In this document: piece by piece, positions 44,107 to 52,554 of the stretch
Layout of the letters: each line of letters opens with the position of its first letter
How positions within the stretch are numbered: position 1 is the stretch's first letter
Source of the DNA: Companilactobacillus crustorum JCM 15951
GTDB lineage: Bacteria; Bacillota; Bacilli; Lactobacillales; Lactobacillaceae
DNA length: 64,000 nucleotides
Reading direction: 5' to 3'
Assembly (NCBI RefSeq): GCF_001434585.1
Contig: NZ_AZDB01000001.1
Location: forward strand, 62,001 to 126,000
Translations under genes and position numbers: made by a program
The notes under the pieces: model-generated
The model's input: only the letters and a program-made list of their open reading frames with translations
The model's database searches: none
Told to the model about the DNA's origin: nothing

Positions 44107-44290
44107 TTTATTCATTAATTATTGTAAAATTTAAATAGCATATAAAAAACGGTCACTGTTAAGAAATCCAAGCATAAATGTATGTCTGGAATACCTAATA
44201 GCGGCCGCTTTTTTAATTTAAAATTTCTATTTAATATATAGAGATAAAAATTCCGATACACTGCAAATTTGTTCAATAATATTATAGCCA
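44107..44290. other. spacer between two structured repeats
   Basis: AT-rich sequence with an isolated GCGGCCGC before T6. A 64-codon frame on the minus strand has no ribosome site and no recognisable product, so no gene is called. Confidence 0.4.
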
Positions 44291-44506
44291 AGGACTTAAT
44301 CGGTAGCAAAAAATCTGTGGGCCCTCAGTGGTGATATTCTACTTAGCTTGCGAAACAAGGTTAGTAGAAGACCGAGCTTAGAGCTAATAATTATACACGA
44401 AGTGTAGAATTATTAGCTCTAAGTCGTGTCCACCACGTTCCAGTGGCCCACAGATTTTTTGCGGACGATGGCATATTTCAACCACATCAGTTAGTATACT
44501 CACGCG
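44291..44506 (+). repeat. branched structured repeat, copy R2
   Basis: A 16-base perfect outer stem AAAAAATCTGTGGGCC/GGCCCACAGATTTTTT (44308-44323 and 44445-44460) encloses CTCAGTGGTGATATT, a hairpin TTCTACTTAGC/GGTTAGTAGAA, the joint GACCGAGCTTAGAG, a hairpin CTAATAATT/AATTATTAG and then GTCCACCACGTTCCAG. The single-stranded blocks match R1 and R3 while the stems differ but stay paired. Confidence 0.7.
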
Positions 44507-44547
44507 AATAAGAACCTAAAATTTCAATCGTTGAAGATTTTTTATTT

Positions 44548-45252
44548 TTAAAGCATCAAACCTACAGAATAGTGAATTGCCATCGTAATTATACCAACAA
44601 TAATATTTCTAATAACAGCTGTTTTAACTAGTCCATCGCCTAATTTAGCACTCAAGTATCCTGTTAAAGCTACAGATAATGTGACAGCTAAAATTGTTCC
44701 TGGCCACTGAATAGAAACTGGCAAAAAGGTCATTGCGACTAAAGGAAAAATACCACCCGAGGCTGCTGACACTAATGATGAAAATGCTGCATCCCATGGG
44801 CTCATATAATGTCCTAATTCCAAATCATATTTAACCCTCACAATAGTTCCTAAAGCATCTTTAGTCATCAATTCTTTAGCAATTTTATCAGCTGTATTCT
44901 GAGTAACCCCACGTTCAATGTAATAATCGGCTACTACGTCCAATTCATCTTGATAATTAGTCTTCAATAATTCACGTTCACTTTCAATGGCAGCTCGTTC
45001 GGTATCTTTTTGTGAACTAACTGAGGCATACTCACCAGATGCCATTGAAAACGCACATGCTAATAGGTCAGAAAGGCCTGCAATAAAAATTGTAAATTGG
45101 TTCGTTGTTGCAACAGCAACGGAAAACAGAACTCCAACAACGGTTAAAATTCCGTCATTTGATCCTAACACACCAGCACGTAAGGTATTAGAACGTTCTG
45201 CCATTGTCTTCTTTTGTTTCTTTGGTTTAGATATCGTCATCGTTTTCATCAT
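44548..45252 (-). CDS. VIT1/CCC1 family metal transporter, copy 2
   Basis: 234 residues. LRAGVLGSNDGILTVVGVLFSVA and ACAFSMASGEYASVSSQKDTERAAIESERELL form the membrane metal site and the amphipathic Glu-rich region that binds Fe2+ or Mn2+ in this family. About five helices. It starts 12 bases after a paralogous gene with an AAGGAG site. Probably moves Fe2+ or Mn2+ out of the cytoplasm. Confidence 0.88.
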   Translation of the reverse strand: MMKTMTISKPKKQKKTMAERSNTLRAGVLGSNDGILTVVGVLFSVAVATTNQFTIFIAGLSDLLACAFSMASGEYASVSSQKDTERAAIESERELLKTNYQDELDVVADYYIERGVTQNTADKIAKELMTKDALGTIVRVKYDLELGHYMSPWDAAFSSLVSAASGGIFPLVAMTFLPVSIQWPGTILAVTLSVALTGYLSAKLGDGLVKTAVIRNIIVGIITMAIHYSVGLML

Positions 45253-45264
45253 TCTTTCTCCTTA

Positions 45265-45954
45265 CTAATGTGCAAATAGTGAACCAATTGCGTATGTTAC
45301 TAACATTGTCAACAATCCTGAAACTACATTTCTGATTACTGCTTTAAATTTATTAGCTCCACCAAGAGCTGCAGCAACATAACCGGTAATAGATAATGCA
45401 ATAATAACCGCAATCACTGTCGCAATCATTTTAATATCTTGAGGAAACATTGTAATAGAAACTAATGGCAAAATTGATCCTGTAGGAAATGAAATCATTG
45501 ATGCCAAAGCAGCCGCAATTGCACTAGTTTTTTCTTTAGGATTAAAGCCGTATCTTTCACGAACTGCCACATCAATTGGATCATCGCTCAACATTTCTTG
45601 AGTAGCTTGAGTAGCCAATTCGTTAGAAATACCAGTTGCTTGGTATTTATCACGAATAAAATTGAATTCGCCATCATAATTTACATCTAAGGCTGTAGAT
45701 TCTTTTTCTAGAGCTCTTTTTTCAGTATCCCGTTGAGTACTTACAGATACCCATTCACCCATCGCCATCGAAATGGTTCCAGCTAACATACCGGCAATTC
45801 CTGATAAAAATATTGCATGAGTATTAGCTTGTGCACTAGCAACACCGACAACAATTCCGGCAACGGAAACAATCCCATCATTTGCTCCCATGACACTTGC
45901 ACGCATAACATTAATTTTTTCAGCTAAACTTCTTTCTTTCTTTTCCTTGGGCAT
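45265..45954 (-). CDS. VIT1/CCC1 family metal transporter, copy 1
   Basis: 229 residues with MRASVMGANDGIVSVAGIVVGVA and GTISMAMGEWVSVSTQRDTEKRALEKE, the same hallmarks as the downstream paralogue. The two may form a heterodimer, since family members are dimers (inference). It is divergent from the PerR/Fur-like gene at 46143, a possible metal-responsive regulator. Confidence 0.88.
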   Translation of the reverse strand: MPKEKKERSLAEKINVMRASVMGANDGIVSVAGIVVGVASAQANTHAIFLSGIAGMLAGTISMAMGEWVSVSTQRDTEKRALEKESTALDVNYDGEFNFIRDKYQATGISNELATQATQEMLSDDPIDVAVRERYGFNPKEKTSAIAAALASMISFPTGSILPLVSITMFPQDIKMIATVIAVIIALSITGYVAAALGGANKFKAVIRNVVSGLLTMLVTYAIGSLFAH

Positions 45955-46142
45955 GATTACTCACTCCTTATTTTTTCTACATCGGAATGGTTCTTACTTG
46001 CTATCGAATACATAATAACCCCACGATTATAAAAAGTAAACTAGTAATCGGTTTCACGAAAAAGAAGGATTATTTGAAAATATCATGTGGTAAGTAATAT
46101 AATTAACTTGTAATGATTCTAAAGTGGAAAGGAAGATTACTC

Positions 46143-46607
46143 ATGGCTAGTAATGCTGTAATGGAAGAAACACTACAGGTTTTAAAGGATCACAAACTCA
46201 GAGTTACCCCACAGCGTCACATTATCTTGGCTTATTTAGTTAGTCATCATAACCATCCCACTGTGGAAATTATCCGTGATGCTTTAAGCAAAGAACTACC
46301 AAATATCGGTGCTTCAACAATCTATAACACTTTAAATACATTTGTTGATCATCATCTAGTAGTGGAGCTTCAAAATGGTGACGGCAGTACTCACTATGAC
46401 TACTTTGGATCTCCTCACTATCATGCTATTTGTACCAATTGCGGACGAATTGTCGATGTTACCTATCCTGGATTCAGCGAAACTGAAAAAGGGCTTGAGC
46501 AAAAAACCGCAGAAATATCTGGCTATATGATTTCTGGCAACCACATGGAAGTCTATGGCCTCTGTCCTGAATGTCAAATCAAACTAGGAATTAAAAATAA
46601 TGGCTAA
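46143..46607 (+). CDS. Fur family regulator (PerR-like)
   Basis: 154 residues: winged helix (LKDHKLRVTPQRHIILAYLVS, ASTIYNTLNTFVDHHLV) and a metal-binding C-terminus with YDYFGSPHYHAICTNCGRIVDV and CPEC, giving the structural Zn Cys4 site CxxC...CxxC and a regulatory His/Asp site. This combination is typical of PerR. The start at 46143 has GGAAAGGAAG upstream. The next gene overlaps it by eight bases. Likely targets are peroxide or metal stress genes, perhaps the divergent VIT transporters. Confidence 0.85.
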   Translation: MASNAVMEETLQVLKDHKLRVTPQRHIILAYLVSHHNHPTVEIIRDALSKELPNIGASTIYNTLNTFVDHHLVVELQNGDGSTHYDYFGSPHYHAICTNCGRIVDVTYPGFSETEKGLEQKTAEISGYMISGNHMEVYGLCPECQIKLGIKNNG

Positions 46608-47013
46608 TAACATTTACTTTTTATGCAGCGACAACTCATGCCGTGGTCAAATGGCTGAAGGATTCGCAAAAAAGTACTTGCCACACTGGAACGTTCAAAG
46701 TGCTGGTATTCGTGCTAAAGACATGGACGCTAGAGCTATCGCAGTTATGTCTGAAGATAATATCGATATTTCCCAACAAAAATCCAAAAAAATTAATGAA
46801 ACTTCTCTCAAAAAAGCTACACTTGTCGTCACACTTAGTGGCGAAGCACGTGATAAGACCACAATGCCAGCAAATATCCGATGGCTGCATTGGTCCATCA
46901 ATGATCCTTCGTTAGCTAATGGCACTGAATCTGAAATTATGGATTCCTATCGTGACGTCAGAGATGACATTAAACAAAATATTCTTGAATTGGCATCTCA
47001 AGTACAAGAATAA
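46600..47013 (+). CDS. low-molecular-weight phosphatase/ArsC-like protein
   Basis: 137 residues with the P-loop CSDNSCRGQMAEG (nucleophile Cys9, Cys14, Arg15), as in thioredoxin-coupled arsenate reductase ArsC (CTGNSCRS). The two further cysteines that ArsC needs (82 and 89 in the staphylococcal enzyme) are absent: the region reads VVTLSGEARDKTTMP. It therefore probably does not work as a thioredoxin-linked arsenate reductase and may act as a phosphatase or use another thiol. No other ars genes are nearby. It overlaps the PerR-like gene. Confidence 0.75.
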   Translation: MANNIYFLCSDNSCRGQMAEGFAKKYLPHWNVQSAGIRAKDMDARAIAVMSEDNIDISQQKSKKINETSLKKATLVVTLSGEARDKTTMPANIRWLHWSINDPSLANGTESEIMDSYRDVRDDIKQNILELASQVQE

Positions 47014-47036
47014 AGTACATTTAACTATTAGACACT

Positions 47037-47088
47037 AAAAATACCAGTGGAGTCGCTATCAAGGTGACTACTCCACTGGTATTTTTTT
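47037..47088 (+). terminator. terminator of the perR-arsC-like operon
   Basis: ATACCAGTGGAGT and ACTCCACTGGTAT pair around a loop that holds a small second hairpin, followed by T7. Confidence 0.9.
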
Positions 47089-47134
47089 GTCCTTTATCAT
47101 TCTCCAAATTTGCCATTTGTTTTTTCTCATTATT

Positions 47135-47155
47135 AAATAGTAAATTATACTATTT
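47135..47155. promoter_or_regulatory. Zur-like box upstream of the metal ABC operon
   Basis: AAATAGTA and TACTATTT form perfect eight-base arms with a five-base spacer. The TAGTA half-site is shared with the palindrome at 50191-50209 before the Fur-family gene. Confidence 0.55.
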
Positions 47156-47217
47156 ACTTTTAAAAGCATTTGGTTTAAAGTTAAACAGTAATATTTATCA
47201 TTAAGGAGAAAAAAACA

Positions 47218-48120
47218 TTGTTTAAGAAATATAAGTTTTTAGGAATCATTCTAAGTTTATCTATAATTTTAATTATTTTATCTGGATGTTCTAACAAAAA
47301 AGTTAATAACTCTTCACAAAAAATCAAAATTGTCACGACAACTAACTTTTATGCCGAAGCATCTAAGGCAGTTGTTGGAGACAAGGGAACTGTTAATTCG
47401 ATTATTAACAATGCTGCGGTTGACCCTCACGATTATGAGCCAACGACCAAAACTGCCAAAACAGTTAGCGCTGCAGATATTACTGTTGCTAATGGACTAG
47501 GCTATGATACATGGATGAATAAATTAAATAAGCAGAGCAACTCCTATATTAAGATTGGTGAGGACGTCATGCATAAAAAGACCGGTAACAATCCTCACAT
47601 CTGGTACAATCCGGAAACTATGCCTCGTTACGCCAAATATTTAGCTGATCAATTAGGAAACAAATATCCTAAAAATAAAGCCTACTTTGAACAAAATGCT
47701 CAAGAATATATTGCTTCGCTCAAACCCATTCAAAAAGAATTATCACAACTAAAAACTTTAGCTCAAAAAGTACCCAACAAAAATGTTTATGTAAGTGAAC
47801 CTGTTTTCGACTACGCTATTGCGGCAACTGGCTTCAAAGTTACTGATAAAAATTTTGAAAAAGCTATCGAAAATGGAACTGATCCAACCCCTGCTACAAT
47901 CAAAAAAATGCATCAAGCAATTAACAATAAGCAGATTGCCTTCTTTGTACATAATACCCAAACCAATAATAAAGTTATAAATAACCTAGTCTCGTTGGCA
48001 GAAAAGAAAAACATTCCTATCCTTAAAGTTACTGAAACTTTGCCCGAAGGCAAAACCTACAAAGAATGGATGTTATCACAATATCAAGCCATGAATAAAA
48101 TTTTAAAAAGTGAGGAATAA
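47218..48120 (+). CDS. Zn/Mn ABC transporter substrate-binding lipoprotein (ZnuA/AdcA family)
   Basis: 300 residues starting with TTG after AAGGAG. The lipobox is LSGC near residue 23. Metal ligands are seen in VDPHDYEPTTKT and NPHIWYNPETM (His), with further residues in FVHNTQTNNK. No His-rich loop is present. It delivers Zn2+ or Mn2+ to the permease encoded downstream. First gene of a three-gene operon. Confidence 0.9.
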   Translation: MFKKYKFLGIILSLSIILIILSGCSNKKVNNSSQKIKIVTTTNFYAEASKAVVGDKGTVNSIINNAAVDPHDYEPTTKTAKTVSAADITVANGLGYDTWMNKLNKQSNSYIKIGEDVMHKKTGNNPHIWYNPETMPRYAKYLADQLGNKYPKNKAYFEQNAQEYIASLKPIQKELSQLKTLAQKVPNKNVYVSEPVFDYAIAATGFKVTDKNFEKAIENGTDPTPATIKKMHQAINNKQIAFFVHNTQTNNKVINNLVSLAEKKNIPILKVTETLPEGKTYKEWMLSQYQAMNKILKSEE

Positions 48121-48122
48121 TT

Positions 48123-48791
48123 TTGATTGAAGCACAGAATCTAACTAAACGTTTCGGTAATCAATTAGTTTTTCAAGATTTAAATTTCAAAATAAATGAT
48201 GGCGATTTTATTAGTTTGATTGGACCTAATGGTTCTGGTAAAACTACCCTGGTTAAAATACTTATGGGTCTGGAGAAAAAAACGAGTGGAAAATTATTAC
48301 TTAATAGGAAGGAAAAAATCGGTTATGTTCCTCAATTCCGAAATATTGATCTAGATTATCCTCTTAGCATCGAACAATTTATTCGTTTAAATTTAAAATT
48401 TAGCTTTTCTCCAGCTAAACGCCGTTTGGAAAATGTTCAAATCGAAAATATTTTAGAAAAAACAGGATTAACCCAATTAAAGGACCGTCCCTTAGGGCTA
48501 TCATCTGGTGGTGAGAAACAAAAAGCCTATTTAGCACAGGCCTTACTCAATGATCCACAGGTTTTAATTTTGGATGAATCAACTGCTAGTTTAGATATCA
48601 AAGTTAAGATGCAATTAATGGATTTAGTCCAACAGCTAAATCAAAAATACAATTTGACCGTTATTTTTATTACCCATGACTACGAATTAACTAAAAAGTA
48701 TACTCAGCGAGCCCTGCTTTTTAAAGACAAAACTATTGAGCAACTAAGTATCAACGATATTTCCGAAAATATGTTTGAAAGGGAGGGCTAA
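48123..48791 (+). CDS. Zn/Mn ABC transporter ATP-binding protein
   Basis: 222 residues. Walker A GPNGSGKT, signature LSSGGEKQKAYLAQAL, Walker B VLILDESTASLD and H-loop FITHD are intact. The start is TTG at 48123, two bases after the previous stop, with GAGGAA upstream. It energises the metal importer. Confidence 0.9.
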   Translation: MIEAQNLTKRFGNQLVFQDLNFKINDGDFISLIGPNGSGKTTLVKILMGLEKKTSGKLLLNRKEKIGYVPQFRNIDLDYPLSIEQFIRLNLKFSFSPAKRRLENVQIENILEKTGLTQLKDRPLGLSSGGEKQKAYLAQALLNDPQVLILDESTASLDIKVKMQLMDLVQQLNQKYNLTVIFITHDYELTKKYTQRALLFKDKTIEQLSINDISENMFEREG

Positions 48792-48793
48792 AT

Positions 48794-49591
48794 ATGTTTG
48801 GATATGAATTTATGCGTCAAGCCTTTATTGCCAGTACCTTTATTGCCATAACTGCTGGCCTGGTTGGCGTCTTTGTAGTTTCTAGAAATATGTCATTTTT
48901 ATCTCATACTCTCTCAGAAATTGGCTTTGCCGGAGCCTCATTCGGTATTCTAATTGGTATCTCTCCTTTAGCTGGTATGATTATTTTCACACTAGTCAGC
49001 TCTGTTGCCGTTGGTAGTTTGAGTACTGAATCCTCCCGACGTGAAGCCTCTATTAGTGCTATCTCTTCCCTATTTATTGGTTTGGGAATCCTCTTTTTAT
49101 CTCTTTCATCAGAATCAAGTAGCTACGCTACCAACATTTTGTTCGGAAGTATTGTAGGAATCAGTGCCAAAGAAGTTCATCAACTATTGATTTTGGCAAT
49201 TTTTGTAATTTTTATATTTATAATTTTTTATAAACCATTATCTTTTGATTCCTTTGATCACATTGGTGCTCAAGCAGCTGGTCTCAAAACACGACTTCTT
49301 TCGATAGTCTTTCTAATAACTTTGGCTTTGAGTGTCAGCATTGGTGCTCAGATCGTAGGTTCCTTATTAGTCTTTGTCTTGCTAACTTTACCCGGAGCTA
49401 CTGCAAAATATTTAGTTCATTCAATGCCAAAATTAATTATGGTATCAGTAGGATTGTCACTTGCCGGAGTCTGGTTAGGATTGTACCTAGCCTTTATAAC
49501 CAATTGGCCAGTTACTTTCTTTATAGCCGCATTTGAAGTAATAGCCTATTTTCTTGGCCTAAGTTATAAAAATTGGAAACTATCTCATTAA
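48794..49591 (+). CDS. Zn/Mn ABC transporter permease (ZnuB/MntB family)
   Basis: 265 residues with about eight helices and the ABC-3 family blocks GVFVVSRNMSFLSHTLSEIGFAGA and SIGAQIVGSLLVFVLLTLPGATA. GGGAGG precedes the ATG. Last gene of the metal operon; it faces the Fur-family gene tail to tail. Confidence 0.9.
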   Translation: MFGYEFMRQAFIASTFIAITAGLVGVFVVSRNMSFLSHTLSEIGFAGASFGILIGISPLAGMIIFTLVSSVAVGSLSTESSRREASISAISSLFIGLGILFLSLSSESSSYATNILFGSIVGISAKEVHQLLILAIFVIFIFIIFYKPLSFDSFDHIGAQAAGLKTRLLSIVFLITLALSVSIGAQIVGSLLVFVLLTLPGATAKYLVHSMPKLIMVSVGLSLAGVWLGLYLAFITNWPVTFFIAAFEVIAYFLGLSYKNWKLSH

Positions 49592-49640
49592 AAGATGGCT
49601 TTAAACCCGCTAAAATGAATCAATTTTTAAGTTAAACGTA

Positions 49641-49684
49641 AAAACACTTAATGACTAAAAATCCAAAAGTCATTAAGTGTTTTT
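49641..49684. terminator. bidirectional terminator of the TAATGACT type
   Basis: AAAACACTTAATGACT and AGTCATTAAGTGTTTT pair perfectly between convergent genes. Confidence 0.9.
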
Positions 49685-49725
49685 GTTTTAATATTTGAAA
49701 TGAAAAATCATGCAACAGTCACATC

Positions 49726-50148
49726 TTACATAGTCAGCTTTTTGGTACAGTCAGCGCACAATCCATAAACTTCAATTGCATGTCCTTGAACGGTGTACCC
49801 TGGTAATTGATCAGTAAAGTACTCAATTGGACATGACTTAATCTCAGTCACTTTACCACAATTGGTACAAACAAAATGGTGATGATGGCGATGCTGAAAA
49901 TCGCATTGATACTTTACCAAAGTCTTATCTTTTTCCTGGTACTCTACCAAACCAATATCAGAGAATTCTTTTAAATTACGATATATTGTATTATTGCTCA
50001 TCCCCGGATAGAGGGTGTGCATGTAATCAGTTATTTGATTTATTGAAACATAACGTAATGTGAATTTCTCTAAATAATCAATTAGATCAGTTCGTTGTTT
50101 AGTAACTTTATATTTGTTATTTTTTAGTATTTCAATTGCTTTTTCCAA
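49726..50148 (-). CDS. Fur family regulator (Zur-like)
   Basis: 140 residues starting at a TTG (50148) eight bases after AAGGG; a GTG at 50157 overlaps that site and is a weaker option. Winged helix with KYKVTKQRTDLIDYLEKF and MSNNTIYRNLKEF; the metal domain has RHHHHFVCTNCGKV and GLCADC. The neighbour is a Zn/Mn importer, and related TAGTA palindromes lie before both, so a zinc repressor is the best reading; iron or manganese sensing is not excluded. Confidence 0.82.
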   Translation of the reverse strand: MEKAIEILKNNKYKVTKQRTDLIDYLEKFTLRYVSINQITDYMHTLYPGMSNNTIYRNLKEFSDIGLVEYQEKDKTLVKYQCDFQHRHHHHFVCTNCGKVTEIKSCPIEYFTDQLPGYTVQGHAIEVYGLCADCTKKLTM

Positions 50149-50190
50149 GTAAATCACCCTTCTACTCTTATCATTCAGTAGTGTAACATA

Positions 50191-50209
50191 ATTAGTAATA
50201 ATTACTAAT
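50191..50209. promoter_or_regulatory. Fur/Zur-type palindrome before the Zur-like gene
   Basis: ATTAGTAATAATTACTAAT has perfect nine-base arms around one central base, the 9-1-9 or 7-1-7 form typical of Fur-family boxes. It lies about 45 bases upstream of the Fur-family start, in position for autoregulation, and touches the end of the DHA2 exporter gene. Confidence 0.65.
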
Positions 50210-51639
50210 TAAATCGCATTTTTATTTTGTATTCTTCTAAAAATAACAGCGACCAATACTACTGCTGAAATAACCGTGGCGACTACAAACACACTCACAA
50301 AGGCATTCATAAATTTTTGTCCTAAAGCTGGAGTTATTCTTTGCACATGCGGCAACTGAACAAATAATAGAATTGATGAAAAACTAATCCCTATAGTGAC
50401 TCCCAAAGTACGAGCAAATGAAGTTAATGATCCTGCCACTCCAGATAAGCTTTCATCCACTACGCCCATAATAATAGCATTATTAGGCGACAAAAATAAT
50501 CCCAGACGGATTCCATTGACTATTATTGGAATTGAAACAATTAACAGATTAATATTTCTAGGATACATGACGTAGCCTACCTGTGAAATCAAAAGTACCA
50601 GCAAACCTATAATTGTTAAATCATAGCGATTCCAATGATCAGATATATAACCAGAAATTGGACTAATAATTAACATGGTTAATGATTGAACCATTAATAA
50701 TAGGCCACTGACAAAAGGTGAGATGCCACCATAGCTCTGTAAATAAAATGGCAGCAAAATATTAGACATTGAATTGACCAACATCACTACTAACAAGATA
50801 GAAATCGACAATAAATAATCAGCATTCTTTACTAATTCATTAGAAATTAGTGAATCGTGAAATTTTCGATCCTGAAAAAAAGCTGCGAAGGCTATAACTG
50901 TCCCAATGATGAGAAAAGTTAAACCCACAACAAAAAAATTTAAACCTTTTTGAAAATAAACACCGCTTAAAAAAAACAATGTTAAACCAACAGCAAACGT
51001 TAATTCACCAAACCAATTAATACTTTTTATCTCATTTGAAAGAGTTTTTAAAGGGACCTTGGGTACTGCTAATTGTTTTCTACTAAAAAAGATGATAATA
51101 ATTCCCAATGGAATATTAAACAAGTAAATCCAGCGCCAGGAAGTAAACGACAAGATGATTCCTCCCAGAGCCGGACCAGAAATTGCTCCAATAGAAATAA
51201 ACATTGAAATGATAGCTAACGCTTCCCCACGGGTCTCATTAGAGAAATATTGACTGACGATTCCCAAAGAATTAGCCATAATCATCGCTACTCCCAGCGA
51301 TTGAATAGCCCTGCCGAGCATAATTATTGGAAAATCCAGCGCCATACCCGTAATCAAGCTTCCCACAAGAAAAATTATACCGCCATTCGTAAAAATAAAA
51401 GTTTTTGAAATAGAATCACCTAGACGACCAAACAACACGAAAGTAATAGCCGAAACTATTAATCCAATCTGAATTATCCATGTCGACTGGCCATTAGTTA
51501 TCTTGAGATCTTCGGATATTTTTGGCAAAGCTAAATTAGTGCTCGAACCAGAAATAGACGTTAACAAAGAAAACATTCCTAATCCTATTAGAATAGGAAT
51601 TTGTTTGATAAATTCATTTTCCATAAATTTGGAATGCAT
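50209..51639 (-). CDS. MFS drug exporter, DHA2 family (14 helices)
   Basis: 476 residues with 14 predicted helices. Family blocks include GSSTNLALPKISEDLKITNGQSTWIIQIGLI (motif D1), LFGRLGDSISKTFIF (motif A) and GPALGGIILSFTSWRWIYLFNIPLG (motif C), typical of the EmrB/QacA group. The start at 51639 has AAAGGGG eight bases upstream. Exports drugs or other amphipathic compounds by proton antiport; substrate unknown. It is transcribed towards the Zur-like gene and divergent from a two-component system. Confidence 0.87.
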   Translation of the reverse strand: MHSKFMENEFIKQIPILIGLGMFSLLTSISGSSTNLALPKISEDLKITNGQSTWIIQIGLIVSAITFVLFGRLGDSISKTFIFTNGGIIFLVGSLITGMALDFPIIMLGRAIQSLGVAMIMANSLGIVSQYFSNETRGEALAIISMFISIGAISGPALGGIILSFTSWRWIYLFNIPLGIIIIFFSRKQLAVPKVPLKTLSNEIKSINWFGELTFAVGLTLFFLSGVYFQKGLNFFVVGLTFLIIGTVIAFAAFFQDRKFHDSLISNELVKNADYLLSISILLVVMLVNSMSNILLPFYLQSYGGISPFVSGLLLMVQSLTMLIISPISGYISDHWNRYDLTIIGLLVLLISQVGYVMYPRNINLLIVSIPIIVNGIRLGLFLSPNNAIIMGVVDESLSGVAGSLTSFARTLGVTIGISFSSILLFVQLPHVQRITPALGQKFMNAFVSVFVVATVISAVVLVAVIFRRIQNKNAI

Positions 51640-51861
51640 TCTAACATCCCCTTTGCGATATTTAATACCCATCATAGTAGTCTTCATTTTTAAATCAATT
51701 TTTCAAAACGAACTATTTCTGCACATTGCCTGTTTAATCACATTTGCCAAGGACATCTATACAAATTGACAATTTCATAACAAATTTTTCATATTTTGAG
51801 TATATGATTATTTTAGTTGAATTTAACAAATCAAACTTAATACATTTGGAGATTTTATATA

Positions 51862-52554
51862 ATGAAAAATACAATTTTAGTTGTGGAAGATGAACGTAGT
51901 CTTTCTAGTTATGTCAGTAAAGAATTACAATTTGAAGATTTTAAAGTTGTCATAGCTGATGATGGTGCCCAAGCCTTAGATCTTTACGAAAAAAATCAAA
52001 ATGACTTACTGCTAATTCTTTTAGATTGGATGTTGCCAAAATTAGATGGCATGGAGGTACTACGTCGAATCAGAAAGCATGACCAAGTACCAGTTATCGT
52101 TATGACTGCACGTGATTATGTTGGCGATAAAGTGGCGGGATTAGATAATGGCGCTGACGATTACATCACCAAACCCTTTGAAATTGAAGAGTTGCTGGCC
52201 CGTGTCCGTGTCATAAAACGTCGAATGGAACACATCACTGAACCTGATCAAACTTATCAAGTAGCTGACTTAGTTTTAGATACTAAATCACACCAAGTAA
52301 CTCGCAATTCCCAAAACGTTCAACTAACTCGTCGTGAATATGATCTGCTGCTTTTTTTCTTGCAACATACTGGTAAAGTTTTCACTCGTGATGAACTGCT
52401 CGATAATGTTTGGGGCGAAGACTTTTTAGGTCAACAAAATGTCGTTGACGTATACGTAGGATACTTGCGTAATAAAGTTGATGGTAAAAAAAATAAGCCT
52501 TTAATTCAGACTATTCGAGGCGTTGGCTATTCGCTTGAGGACGTGACAGCATGA
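51862..52554 (+). CDS. OmpR/PhoB family response regulator
   Basis: 230 residues. The receiver domain has the acidic pocket VVEDE (9-11), phosphoacceptor Asp55 in LLDWMLPK, Thr in VIVMTA and Lys in ITKPF. The C-terminal winged helix ends IQTIRGVGYSLED. GGAG lies before the ATG. The kinase gene overlaps its end by four bases (ATGA). Confidence 0.93.
   Translation: MKNTILVVEDERSLSSYVSKELQFEDFKVVIADDGAQALDLYEKNQNDLLLILLDWMLPKLDGMEVLRRIRKHDQVPVIVMTARDYVGDKVAGLDNGADDYITKPFEIEELLARVRVIKRRMEHITEPDQTYQVADLVLDTKSHQVTRNSQNVQLTRREYDLLLFFLQHTGKVFTRDELLDNVWGEDFLGQQNVVDVYVGYLRNKVDGKKNKPLIQTIRGVGYSLEDVTA

Noticed and set aside
44115-44309. 64-codon frame on the minus strand
   Set aside because: No ribosome site, no recognisable product, and it lies between two structured repeats in AT-rich sequence.
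43900-44506. insertion sequence or transposon remnant between the CstR-like and VIT genes
   Set aside because: No transposase fragment or target duplication could be seen; the repeats show paired stems with covariation, favouring a structured RNA or non-coding repeat.
46636-46925. overlapping frames on both strands within the ArsC-like gene
   Set aside because: All are shadows of the P-loop phosphatase frame, which alone has a ribosome site and conserved motifs.
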